DNA from: Flaccisagitta enflata
Lineage: Eukaryota > Chaetognatha > Sagittoidea > Aphragmophora
Assembly: GCA_965153355.1 (NCBI GenBank)
Contig: OZ231126.1
Span: 110,484,001 to 110,548,000, forward strand
Direction of reading: 5' to 3'
DNA length: 64,000 bases
Of this stretch, positions 32,465 through 44,204 are shown piece by piece. The notes beneath the pieces were generated by a model. The model was given only the letters and a program-made list of their open reading frames with translations. It was not told the origin of the DNA and ran no database searches. Each line of letters begins with the position of its first letter. Positions within the stretch are counted from its first letter, which is position 1. A program made the translations under genes and the position numbers.

Positions 32465-32711
32465 CGGGGGTTTTGGAGTTGTTTCTTCTCAAACGTTGTT
32501 GGGGAGGGAAATTCCATGTAAAGATACTGTCATCTGGTGTGGATCATCAAAAGAAAAGGTCAGGGGCCCCTCAGGGACCCATTCAAGAGGCCCCTAGATG
32601 CTCCAAAAGGCTTAAACGGGGAAAAATGGCCAAAATTTAAGCAGTTTTGACGATGAAGGACCTAGTAATCTGTTTAGCTTCCCTCATCAGCACAGCAGAA
32701 CTAGATAAGAA
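32465..32711 (+). repeat. Module I, partial direct copy
   Basis: It matches 31,970-32,220 (GGGGTTTTGGAGTTGTTTCT, AGATACTGTCATCTGG, AATCTGTTTAGCTTCCCTCA) with scattered substitutions. Confidence 0.8.
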
Positions 32712-32792
32712 TACTAGTCATCCAAGGATCGCACATGGTCAGCGGTACCCGATGCCCTGCTTGGAGTGATCAAGTGAAGTAGTGGACTGAGA

Positions 32793-33277
32793 GCAGGGCA
32801 GCGGCCCCAAAGGACCGATGTCCTGTAGGACACAGGGGGTAATTTCCAAACGTCCTGAGGGGGAATATATAAGGCCTAAGAGGGATTTGAGGTTTAGGGG
32901 GAAGATTTTGGGCCTGAAGATTAGATATGAGATCCAGGGGTAGGCTTGAGGCATTAGGGGCAGATTGGAGGCCTGGAGGGCTGATTCGAGGCCTGGAATG
33001 CTGATTTTAGGGCTGGAGAGCAGATTTGAGGCCTGGAGAGCTGATTTGAGAGCTGATTTGAGGCCTGGAGAGCTGATTTGAGGTCCGGAGGGCTGATTTA
33101 AGGCCTGGAGGGCTGATTTGAGGGCTTAGAGGGCCTAAATCAGGCCTGAGAGTGAGGATTTTAGGCCTCGATGGCCAACAGGGGGGGGGACGGACGGACG
33201 GAAGGACGGACGGACGTTTGGAAATTACCCCCTGTGTCCTACAGGACATCGGCCCTTTGGGGCCGCTGCCCAAAAAG
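32793..33277. repeat. B3 fold-back element
   Basis: Ends GGGCAGCGGCCCCAAAGGAC and its inverse, then GATGTCCTGTAGGACACAGG on each arm. The core is 20-bp units of GGCCTGGAGAGCTGATTTGA type. A GGACGG tract lies inside the right arm. Confidence 0.85.
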
Positions 33278-33279
33278 TG

Positions 33280-34900
33280 AAAGATGAAGACCCCTGTTGA
33301 ACCCATACAAACGCCTTGTGGGACCCGTGATAGCCAAAAGTGACCAAATCTTGACATTTTTAATGTTATTCATCTTTCATAGATTGTTTGCTTACTGTTT
33401 GTTGGATAATTGATTGATTATCTCCTATATCTTATAACAAACTGTATCTAAATTTTTCTCCGTTTGGGTATAAAGAGGAATATTTTCCCACTTGTCATAC
33501 ACGATATGATTGATATGAAAATTAATTGATTTATAAGCTGCTGCAGCTCTTGCTGTAAAGATAAAGACTTGCTACTTGACATTGTACAATTTGATGTACA
33601 ATAGAAGAACACAGAAAGACTTATGTTCATTCATCTGTCTGTCTGTCTATCCCTTTGGCTTTGTGCATCCCTCCCTCTTTTCAGCCTTCAGCCTTCAGCC
33701 TCTGCTGATCAACTCTTTCAGGCACCAAATTAGCGTTTTGAGCCATGAAATCAACTGTTTTGGGCGTCAAATTAGCCTCGTCTGACCTCAATTAAATCCT
33801 CTCAGGCCTTAAATCAGTTTTACCAGGGCTCTTTCAGGCCTCAAATCAGCCATCTTTTTGATGAAATCAACTGTCTTGGACCTCAAATTTTGTCTTTTAG
33901 CCCCAATCAGCCCTCCCACTTTTTGAAGCCTTTAATCACCCCCTGTGCACTAACCCCTTGGGAGCTGTGCCCTGCCTCCCACTCATTCCCAAATACAATC
34001 ATACAAAGAAGGGCAGTGGGTATTGCTGAACACATATCACTACTGCTTTGTTTTAGTATTAGTATTTTGTTTGTGTAGCAGGCTGGTTAAGATATCAATC
34101 AATGGCAATGGCATGGCTAACCCCATGGCATCACTTTTGTTGCAAATTCAGTGTTGCATCTGCATAAGTACCTGGCCAAGAGCTGATAGATAATCTGATC
34201 ATGCTGAGTCAGAGCTTGGTAAAGCTTTACCACTTCAGGCATCCCATACGCCCCATATGATGGCATTGCCTCAGTATCTGATCTGGCAACATATCTTTGA
34301 CAGAAAGAGTCTTACATTGAGATCACCATTTCAAATGGAAATGACAATCCAAAGTTATTTCTCTTCCAGCTTGGCAAGTAATGAAGAAGATCTTTGCTCT
34401 TAGGGACATGGCTACCCTCTCTTTTCTACCATTGGGAACTGGTAGATCTTGAAAAAATTAAGTCTCATCATACACTGATGTTGTTCATGAGACTGCATCC
34501 TGGGAAGAGATCAAAGAGTCAGGCTTTATCTCTAAAAAAAAAGTTCATGGGCCTTGTTTTAGGCGCTGGAATATGGAGCAATGATGGCTGGGATGGAAAA
34601 ATCCCTGAGGACTAGACATTGAGTCAGTTTGAGAGTATTGAAATTGCTCCAAAACCTTTAATGTTATTCTCCCCCTCCCTTGATTCATTAGAGAAAAAGA
34701 AAAAGAAAAAGAAAAAAAAATATAAACAAAAACAAGAAACAAAGCCTAAAACAATGATGATTAAACAATGATCATAAAAGCATGAGCAGCAGCTTAAAAA
34801 TCTATCTATTTATTAGGTAAATTATTATCTATGATGTATGATAATTGAGGTATGATATATGACATATGAATCAATCTAACAATCAATCATTCAATCAATC
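33280..34900. other. Central single-copy-like part of the 10-kb element
   Basis: There is no gene recognised. Short tandem CTTCAGCCTTCAGCCT and ATCAATCAATCAATC tracts occur. Two frames of 60-73 codons show no domain. Confidence 0.3.
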
Positions 34901-34969
34901 AATCAATCATCCTTCCAATAAACAGTAAACAGGTGCAGTCCAACAATGTATCAAAGAAGAATTGTGTAA

Positions 34970-35805
34970 AAATGTCAAGATTTGCTCATTTTTGGCTATT
35001 ATGGGTCCTTTAGATCCTCTGGATGGGCCCATCGGGGTCTTACCTTCTTAGTTCTGCTGCACCGATGGGAAAGCTAAACAGATAACTAGGCCATTCATTG
35101 TCAAAGATGGCAAAAATTGATAAAATGCTTAAATTTTGGTCATTTTGCCCATTTCAAGCCTTTGGAGCATCTAGGGGCCCCTTGAATAGGTCCCTGAGGG
35201 GCCCCTGACCTTTTTTTTGTTGCTCCAAACCAGGTGACAGTATCTTAACATAAATTGTCCTCCCCATTAACATTTGAAGAAACAACTCTAAAACCCCTCA
35301 TTTTTTAGCCATTTTCAGCTATTTTGGTCATTTGGGGTCCTTTGGGGACCCCCAGAGGGCCCCACTGGGACCCCTTTCAGCTACTTCTCCTTATCTTATG
35401 TTCTACTACCTAATATCTTTCTTTTTTTTGCATTTTTCGCACCTCTTAGCTGCGCCAATAATGATGTAATCAAGGACTTCTGACACACTGAACTAGATTT
35501 CTTGTTGTCCTTGCAAGTTTATATATTGTAGAAGCTGAATTAGATAGTTTTACTACTCTAGGACTTGGGTAAATAGTATCAAGATAAGATGAAAAAAAAA
35601 CATTTTTGGCGTTTTTTTTGATTTTTCGCGTTTTTCAGCTCTGTAACAAGCAATCTACTAAAGGGCACCCGCTGCACATTTCTTTAAAAAATCATAGAAC
35701 AACAATTGTTTTGGTCCTAGAGGATGTCGATGGTCCCAATGAAAGAGAGGTTTTGATAATTTTTTGAAGTAGCCTTCAGAACCAGCCTTTCTGGGATGCC
35801 CTACC
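34970..35805 (-). repeat. Module I, inverted copy
   Basis: It is the inverted counterpart of 31,430-32,230 (e.g. AAATCATAGAACAACAATTG; GGATGTCGATGG; CTTTCTGGGATGCCCTACC). It forms the inner arms of the 10-kb inverted structure. Confidence 0.75.
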
Positions 35806-36484
35806 TTTGGGGCCGCTGCCCAAAAAAAGATCTGATGATCCTATCAGCTAGTTAATAAGGAGGTTATCTAGGCAACGAGTGTGGGAGCTTTTCCCCAATG
35901 TTAAGGCTTGGAGAGCAGATTTGAGGTTTGGTAGGCAAATTTGAGCTTTGGAGGACTGATTTGATGCTTGGATGTCTAATTGAAGTTCTGGAGGGCAGAT
36001 TTGAGGTCTGGAGGCCAGATCTGAAGCTGGGGGGACGGTTATGAAGCCTGGAAGGCCAACTTGAGGCCTGGAGCGCTAAATTAAGGGCTGGGAGGGCAAA
36101 TTTGAGGCCATGATGGCTAATGGGGGGAGGGACAGAAAGCCAGAAGGAAGGACGGACATAAGGGCGGACGTCTGGAAATTCCCCTGTGTTCTACAGGACA
36201 TCGGCACTTTGGGGCGGCTGCCAAAATAGGAGGATATTTTCTGCTCATTTTTTTGCAATGTTTTACAATATCCCTGATAGATGAACCGACAGTTGGACGG
36301 ATTAACCATTGGAAAAATCAACAGACTCGCCAAGAGACAAAACCCAAGAACCCAAGAACCCAAGAACCCAGGAATGCATATTAAAAACAGGATTAGACCA
36401 TGAAACTAGTCATCGAAGGATTGCACATGGTCAGTGGTACCCGATGCCCTGCTTTGAGTGATCAAGTTAAGTAGTGGAGTGAGA

Positions 36485-36908
36485 GCAGGGCAGCGGCCCT
36501 AAAGGGTCGATGTCTTGTAGGACACAGGGGTGAATTTTGAGATGTTCTGAGGCGGATTTGAAGTTGGGATGGCAGAATTTAGTGCTTTAAAGTTAGGGGG
36601 GCAGGCTTGAGTTGATTTGAGGTCTGGAGGGCGGATTTGAGGTCCGGAGGGCTGATTTAAGGTCTTGAGGGCAGATATGAAGTCTGGAGAGCTGATATGA
36701 GCTCTCAAGGGCTGAATTGAGGTCTCAAAGGGCTAATTTAAGGGCTCAGAGGGCCAAAATCAGGCCTGAGACTGCAGAGTTGAGGCTTCCATGGCCAAGG
36801 GGGGGGGGACAGAAGGACAGATGGATGGACAGAAGGAAAGATGGACAGATGTCTCGAAATTCCCCCTGTGTCCTACAGGACATCAGCCCTTTGAGACCGC
36901 TGCCCAAT
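36485..36908. repeat. B3 fold-back element
   Basis: GGGCAGCGGCCCTAAAGGGT to AGCCCTTTGAGACCGCTGCC, with the same inner GTCCTACAGGACATC palindrome and a 20-bp core (GAGGTCTGGAGGGCGGATTT). Confidence 0.8.
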
Positions 36909-36924
36909 AAGTCTGCTCATTTTT

Positions 36925-38020
36925 GGGCAGCGGCCCCGAAGTCCTGTAGAACACAGGGGGAATCTGTCCGTCCGTACGTACATCCGTTCGTCCGTCCCCC
37001 CCGCCCCATCCTCAGGGCTTTGTCTCCTTTGGGGCCTATTCTGACCCAAATTCTGCCAAATAGCCTAAATCCAAGCAATATGGCCCAAATCTAAGCAAAA
37101 TGGCCCAAATCCAGTATAATGGCCCAAATCCAAGCATGATAGCCCATATCTAGCCCAAGGTACATTATTCTGGCCCCTAAGATCTATATAGTGGCCTCTG
37201 ATACCTAGATTCTGACCAGATTTGGGCCATTTTGCTTGTACAGGGTGTATCATGCCAAATTAGATATAAGAAAACGATGGCATTCTGCTTCTAAAAATGC
37301 AAAAATAGATCTGAAAAAAGATTCAAAGAGCATACAAACTCCGGTTTTTTGTGTAAAAATTTTATGAGTCTGGGTCAAATATTCTAGCCACAACATTAAT
37401 TTGAAGTGAACTGAGCATTTAAAGGAGAAGCTTTTTGGATATGATTGTGATGCTGAAAGCTTTTCTTTAAATTGCTCTCATTTCTAAACGGCTTGAGCCA
37501 CATTTGCCAGATTGGTCTCAAATTAAAGAAAATTTGATAAGCTTTAATTTGGGACCAATCTGGCATCTGTAACTTAAGTCGTTTAGAGATGAGAGCAATA
37601 AAAAAAAAAGACTTTCAAAATCAAAATCATGTTCAAAGTGCTTCTCCTCTAAATGCTCAATTTCAAATTGATATTGTAAATTTTAATATTTGAACCCATT
37701 TTTACACACTGGAGCTCATCTGCTTTTTGAATCTTTTCAAATTATTTTTGCACTTTTAAAAGCAGAATGCCATCGTTTTCTTATATCTAATTTGGCATGA
37801 TACACCCTGTATTTGGGCCGTAATGCTTGGATTTGGGCCATTTTGCTTAGATTTGGGCCATATTGCTTGCATCTAGGCTATTTGGCAGGATTTGGGTCAG
37901 AATAGGCCCAAAAGGAGACGAAGCCCTGAGGATGGGGTGGGGGGGGACAAACGGACGGATGGACGGACAGATTCACCCTGTACTCTACAGGACTTCGTCC
38001 CCTTTGGGACCGCTGACCAC
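36925..38020. repeat. B4 fold-back element, split by an insertion
   Basis: The outer B4 sequence matches 26,865-27,416. It is interrupted within its 20-bp core at a TA by the palindromic element 37241-37809. Confidence 0.8.
37241..37809. mobile_element. 569-bp palindromic Tc1/mariner-type MITE
   Basis: The terminal inverted repeats are identical for about 50 bp, starting CAGGGTGTATCATGCCAAAT. TA flanks both ends (37239-37240, 37810-37811). The rest is an imperfect palindrome centred near 37,525. No transposase. TA targeting and the CAGGGTG terminus fit the Tc1/mariner superfamily. Confidence 0.9.
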
Positions 38021-38908
38021 TTACTGCCTTTGGGCTGCTGTTTTACAATGTTTCACAATCTCCATGATAGATGAACTGACAGTTGGACAGATTAACCATT
38101 GGAAAAATCAGCAGGCTAGCCAAGAGACAAAGCCCCTTGCAGATATTCAAGAATACATGTAAAAACAGAATGAGACCATGAAAAAACTGATGGTGGGAAA
38201 ATCCTCGGAAATCCCCATGACAATGGTTATGTTTGACAGCCTATAAAGAGGGGGCTTTTCAAGGAATTTACAAAAAATTGGTGACGGTTTGAAAGATCTT
38301 GAAAAGATCTTTCAAATTGGACCAATCTGGCATTTCTAGTTTTATTTGTTCAAAAGTTGTGAGCAAAACAAGTGAAATAAAGAAAATGGAAGAAAAATTC
38401 AATGATCTGGAAAACCGTTCAAAATCTCCATAACATTGCTCATGTTTGACAGCTTATAACTCGGTTGTTTTTCAATGGATTTCAAAAAAATTGGTGGCGG
38501 TTGGAAAGAACTGGAAAAGATCTTCAAAATGGGACCAATATGGCATTTCTAACTTTAAGCGTTTAAAAGTTATAAGCAAAACAAGGGATATTGTCCAAAA
38601 AAGGGAAAGTTTTATGGCCTGTACCAACCACCCACAAAAAAATGAAAATTAAAAAAAAGGCGCTCTTGGAATCATTTTGAAACCTTTTGACATGGATTAT
38701 ACATGGGCTGAACCACCAGAAACCATGAAAAAAGTGGCAGTAATCCTAGTTTAAAGTTAGCGGTGGAGATCCAGAGCAGTGAAGGGCATCTGGGCAGGAG
38801 CTCAAAAAGCTGAAAAACGCCGAAAAAGTAAATAGTCGCAAAAGCGTTAGATGGTCAGCGGTACCCGCGCCCTGCCTAAGTTGGTTGTGGTTGAAGTTGA
38901 GGGGGGAG

Positions 38909-39440
38909 CAGGGCAGCGGCCCCAAAGGGGTCGATGACCTATGCTTTCACACATATGGGGGATTTTCTCCTCCTCCGCCTTCTTCTCCTCCTCCTCCTCC
39001 GTCCCTAGCCCTCAAATCCTAGTCCCGAGGCCCAAATTCCAGTCTCGAGGCCCAAATGCCAGTCTTGAGGCCCAAATCCCAGCCTCAAGGCCCAAATCCT
39101 AGCCTCAAGGCCTAAATCCTAGCCTGGAGGCTGAGATTTGGGCCTCAAGGTTGGGATCTGGGCCTCCTGGCTGAGATTTTGACCTTTAGGCTGAGATTTG
39201 GGCTTCACGGCTGAAATCTGGGCCTCCAGGCTAGGGTTTAGGCCTTGAGGCTAGGATTTGGGCCTTGAGGCTGGGATTTGGGCCTCAAGACTGGGATTTG
39301 GGCCTCGAGACTGGAATTTGGGCCTCGGGACTGGGATTTGAGGGGGGTGGACGGAGAAGAAGGAGGAGAAGGAGGAGGAGGAGAAAATCCCCCATATATG
39401 TGAAAGCATAGGTCATCGACCCCTTCGGGGCCGCTGCCCA
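38909..39440. repeat. B1 fold-back element
   Basis: GGGCAGCGGCCCCAAAGGGG to CCCCTTCGGGGCCGCTGCCC, with ATGACCTATGCTTTCACACA on both arms. The 20-bp core switches orientation near 39,125. Confidence 0.85.
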
Positions 39441-39549
39441 AAAGGGGACCAACCGATTGACTGACCAATAAACCAATCGACCAACCAACAAACCGACGGA
39501 CTGACATAGCAGGGTTGCAGCGTCGCGTGGCACGCGACTAAAAATAGAT

Positions 39550-40330
39550 TTTAAAGAAAATGGTATCTCGGAGGAACAATACTAGTAAGAAGCTAATTGA
39601 CAGAATCAAAAATTAATGCCCAAAATAGCAGGCAACCATTTAATCACGAAAATTTTGCTTGAGTTAAAATCATTTCCACTGAAGCACGACGTCGTGCTTA
39701 TGTGGAATGAAGAATGACCAGTGCTTTTTACAATTCGAGCTTCAGTGGAATTGGAAATAACTGATTTTGTCATTGTATCAGAGATAATCAAAGTAATCTT
39801 CATTTACTTTCATCTGAAGAAATCATCTCCTTTCTCTTCACCTCTTACTTTTTATTTTCACCCAAGTAGACTTACTAAATAATGAGAATGCTTAAAGAAA
39901 TATTTTTTTAAATCTGCTAAGTTTTTATGTGGGGAAAACTTATTTTCTTTCATAAAGACATAAATTCATGTGATAGGAAAAGTTATTGTAATGAAGAAAA
40001 AAAACTTTAAAGAAATCCAAAAAATCAAGTGATATTTTCTAATGATGACAATTTATAACAAAAACAAAAACCTACCATTATTTGAATAAGAGAAATCAAA
40101 GATATTTCTGATTGCGCTGAAATAAATTGCAGCGACCAATCAAATAAAAACTGGATTAAGTTTTTGTTTCATTGCAATTTGAAAAAAGGTCAAGAGGCAA
40201 TCCACTGAAGCACATATTCCAATTCCACTGAAGCACGAAGTCGTGCTTCAGTGGAATGGGGCCTTACTGGCCTCATTTCCAGCTCAAAATTCGTGATTCA
40301 GAGACCAGCTCCCGAAATAGCCATAAAACT
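39550..40330. other. AT-rich spacer with two strong hairpins
   Basis: No gene recognised. Hairpins at 39674-39707 and 40222-40257 share the stem TTCCACTGAAGCACGA. Related short copies lie near 39,735-39,755. Confidence 0.5.
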
Positions 40331-40345
40331 TTGATCCTGGTCTGC

Positions 40346-40636
<291 letters not shown>

Positions 40637-40712
40637 AGGTCGCCCAAGGGCAATATGTGGTCAGCGATACCCGTTGCCCTGCTTTGCATGATTGTGAATT
40701 GGAGTGAAAGGA

Positions 40713-41082
40713 AGCAGGGCAGCAGCCCCAAAGGGGGCAAAGTCCTGTAGAACACAGGGAACTTTCATTTTTTTGTTTGTCCATTTGTCCATCTGTCCAT
40801 CCCCCCAGGCCCTCTCAGGCCTGAAATCTGCCCTCTTAGGATTTAAGGCCTGAGAGGAGAGATTTCAGGCCTGAGAGGGCAGATTCTAGGTCTGAGAGGG
40901 CAGATCCAAGGCCTGAGAGGGCAGATTTCAGGCCTGAAAGGTTTGATATCAGGCCTAAGAGGGCAGATCTCAGGCCTGAGAAGGCCTGGGTGGGACAAAC
41001 AAACAGACAAACGGACAAACAAATGAAAGTAAGTCCCGGGTGTTTTACAGCACTTAGTCCCCTTCGGGGCCGCTGTCCAAAA
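40713..41082. repeat. B2 fold-back element
   Basis: GGGCAGCAGCCCCAAAGGGG to CCCCTTCGGGGCCGCTGTCC, CTGTAGAACACAGGG palindrome, a short GTCC tract, and a 21-bp core. Confidence 0.8.
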
Positions 41083-41544
41083 AAGAAAGGAAAAAAAAGA
41101 ATTTTGTTGGAACAAGTAAAAAAAAAGAAAATGTCTATAAAACTTGACATAGTGTTGGACATCATGCTTTAACAGTTTCAGACATTTTTAGTAAAGGCTA
41201 CGCCACTTTACTATGTCGATCTGTCCGTCCATCCGTCCATCTCCACTACTTTTTAAATTGAATACTCTCCTTTTTTTTTGTCTGTTCCATGGTATTTTAG
41301 GTCATTGTAAGGTTTGTAGGTGTGAATTTGGTAATCTTTACAAAGTCCATCCTGTGCAGTTTTTATCTTACAGGGCAACGGCAAAGGCACACTGGAGCTT
41401 AACCACGCAAAAACAAACCTAACCTAGCTCTAACCCTATCCGACCTCCCAATCCCACCTCTAACCCTAAAACATTCCCCGCTTAAAAACGCTGAAAAACA
41501 AATAAAGATTGAGATTGTTCAAAAGAGACCGTGAAATACTGTTA

Positions 41545-41655
41545 AGCTGGTGATTTGTGGCACTGTTGCACTGCCCCTTCACATTTGTGGCACTGTAGTA
41601 CTGCCCCTGCACATTTTTGGCACTAAAGTACTGCCCCTGCACATTTGTCGGCGAC
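41545..41655. repeat. 30-bp tandem repeat, three to four units
   Basis: Units contain GTACTGCCCCTGCACATTT. Thirty bases keep the frame, so overlapping frames show 10-residue periodicity; no domain is recognisable. Confidence 0.7.
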
Positions 41656-42107
41656 TTTTGCCCTGTTACGGGCTTGTTGTAGTGGATGTTACAAACATTG
41701 GACAAAAGAGAATTGGACTGAAGAGTTGGACAATGACAAAGCTATGTATTTCATTCACCAAGAGAATACTTTTCTCGGAATCTGTCCTTTGTAGAACTCG
41801 CTTATAAAGGAATGACTCAAATGCCTGAAAGACATGTGCTAACATTCAATTAAATGTACACAACGAAGAGTGTTGTATAAGTACTTTTAAAGCAAAAGCG
41901 GCGTTTGTGAAGTTTTTTATCTGCATAAATGGCGTTACATCAGGCGTGAATTGTTGTTGTTGTTGTCAATCAGTTTTAGCTGCGTCCGTCAGGAAGTGAT
42001 CTCTATAAGATGGTCTTTCCATCCACTTAGGATACATGGGATCATATGAGCTTAGATTTCCTAGGTCCAAATCCTAGGAGACTTAGGATGCAACCCAGCT
42101 GTAAATG

Positions 42108-42342
42108 TCGGGTACATGGCTACCCCAGTCGCGTTTGGGTGGGTAGGGGCCATATTTGAGGTCACATGATAATTTGAGCAGGAATAGTGAAGTCAAAGAA
42201 AGAAATTAAAAAAAAAAAAGTAAAATGGGACGGACCGACCAATGGGTGTATGGGTGGACCTATGGATGGACGGATGGACAGACAGATAGACAGATAGACA
42301 GACAAAGTGGGGTCTACAGTTACGTAGTACGCAATTAAAACA
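42108..42342 (-). repeat. A-family element
   Basis: GTACATGGCTACCCCAGTCG end, body, a long GGACGG/GACAGATA tract, then TTACGTAGTACGCAATTAAAA. Confidence 0.75.
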
Positions 42343-42493
42343 CAAAATGAAAAAATAGAGAAAAAGAGGTCAAAACCAAAATATCACATACCAAATTTGA
42401 TTGTACATCATGCAATTTCAATTTCGAGACTCATTTGATCGCTAATAAAACAATTGGATTATTCTTTTTCTTTACGTTTTTGGGCAATACAAA

Positions 42494-42893
42494 TTGACTC
42501 AGTAAAAAAGCCGCACCTTTAAAAGAAAATTGTCATATTAGATTTCAAAATAACTAATTAAAATCGTAAACTATTAGAAAGCTACTAAAAAGTTATTTCA
42601 TTTGGCTCCAATCTGGCAATTATGGCTTTATTCATTTAGAAATGTCATAAGAAAGACTAAAAACGTTGCCATCATCAGTTTGCAATCCTATTGAAAGATG
42701 AGCATTTTTGCAAATTAGAAGATAGTTTTGACAAGCTCTAGCTCCTAAACTATTTGAGGTACAGATCTGGGATGAGTTTAGAATTTAAAAAAAAAATGAA
42801 AATCTTTAACATCACTATAACAAAAAAATGATTACTTTTTTATTTTCATCAATACAAAATAGGGTGCGGCTTTTTTTTAAAGTCGAGTAGTAC
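42494..42893. repeat. D-family element, near full length
   Basis: Inverted ends AAAAAAGCCGCACC and GGTGCGGCTTTTTT, with GAGTAGTAC at the right. The interior has ACTATTTGAGGTACAGATCT. About 400 bp, no coding signal; it is the shortest complete D copy here. Confidence 0.7.
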
Positions 42894-42899
42894 GGGCAT

Positions 42900-44200
42900 A
42901 TGACGGCAATTTGTCATCCATGATGCCCTGAGGAAGCTTTTTCAAATCCAATCAAATCAATTCTAAACTCTTCAGACTTAAAAGAATCCTTCCACAGTCC
43001 ATACACTGCTATTTTTGGATTCAGGAGGGCGGATTTTAGAAATCCTTTCAGCTCTCCTGTAGCTAGTTCAGACTTCAAGTCAGCCAGTAAACGTCACTCT
43101 AGGACAGCACACAGTAAACCGTGACGAAAAATGAATATGCTTTGGCATACTCTTGTCATACCAATTGATTATGCTCATTTCATCAGTCACCTCATCTCGG
43201 GGCTAGATGCAGAAAAAATTTCTCAAATATCTTAATTTAAACTAATTTTATTCAATTTTCTTATACATTGCCTCCTCCCAATTTAACATAGAAAGTAATG
43301 GGAATCGTTTTTTTAGCATTAAAGTTACAGGCTCTTCTAGGCTCCACGGAAAATCTTATTCTCAACACTTTAAACAACTTTAGTTTGGCATGCCCCATCA
43401 TACTTTAATGCGCGCATTTGCGCTTTTGAGTTTGAAAGAAGATAGAAGCAATTACTGTTTTACTAAATTATGCAAATTAGCCCTTGGAGAAAACACTTCT
43501 TTCATGATATTAGGCCATTAGAATGTGTTTCTGACTGGTAAACATCCATGTTGGGATAAATAAAACGTAATAATACAAAAACGATAATACTTTTGATCGT
43601 TTTGTTGAAAAAAGATGACAAGGTGACTAGATGAAAGACATAGATGAAAGACCATATTGGCTTTCCCCTCATTTTAGTGATTTTCATCCCTTTTTATCTA
43701 ATCCCTTTAGTTGAGTACTCTGTTGCCCATTGGTCTGTCCATCTGCAGGTTCATCATTCCCTTCATCAGTCCATTGTTCTGTCCCCCTGTTTGTCTGTTT
43801 GTCTGTCCATACATCTGTCCGTTTGTCTGTCCATCAATCTGTTAATTATTCTGTCCATTTGTCCTCCAACACACTTTTTAGTACTATACAGATTTTTGAT
43901 AAAAATCATTAGAATTTCTGCATGCAGATCTATTTGCATCTTGTGGAAATGTTAAAAAGCTAATGTTGGACATTTTAAGGAATTTCAAAATGAATTGAAC
44001 TAAAAAGGTAGGCAGAATAACTCACATCTAAAATGAAAAAGGGAATGAAGAATTAAGATTTTGAAGTGGAAAAAAAAAGAAGATTCTGAAAAAATATCTA
44101 TTGCTTTGAATGGGAAAATTCAAGAAAGTGTTAAAATAAGAAATCGAAATTTGGAGGTGCGAGGGATGGGGGCAAGTATCTCAGTTGCCCTATGCAAGAT
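42900..44200. other. No gene recognised
   Basis: AT-rich spacer. It contains a short CTGTCCATCTGTCTG-type tract at about 43,735-43,865 that resembles the GTCN tract of the A/C families but lacks their ends. Confidence 0.3.
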
Positions 44201-44204
44201 ATGG

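Larger units (their letters stand above)
28638..38781. mobile_element. 10.1-kb inverted-repeat element with AAGG flanks
   Basis: The ends are CACTGCTCTGGATCTCCACC and its inverse, and the inverted arms run for about 740 bp (28,638-29,380 and 38,040-38,781). AAGG lies immediately outside both ends and occurs once in an uninterrupted A copy, so a 4-bp target duplication is likely. The interior contains B1-B4 fold-backs, two direct copies and one inverted copy of another module, and no recognisable transposase. Confidence 0.7.
28567..39545 (-). repeat. A-family element carrying a 10-kb insertion
   Basis: The left boundary is the A terminus (AAGGCCGGATACATGGCTAC then AGTTGCGTGCAGGTGGGCAG). The right boundary is the GACCAACC tract plus palindrome GTCGCGTGGCACGCGACTAAA. 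The A body is interrupted at GGTCACAAGG and resumes at AAGGGCATCTGGGCAGGAG, as expected if a single A copy was split. An intact copy near 61,190-61,392 reads straight through this point. Confidence 0.7.
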
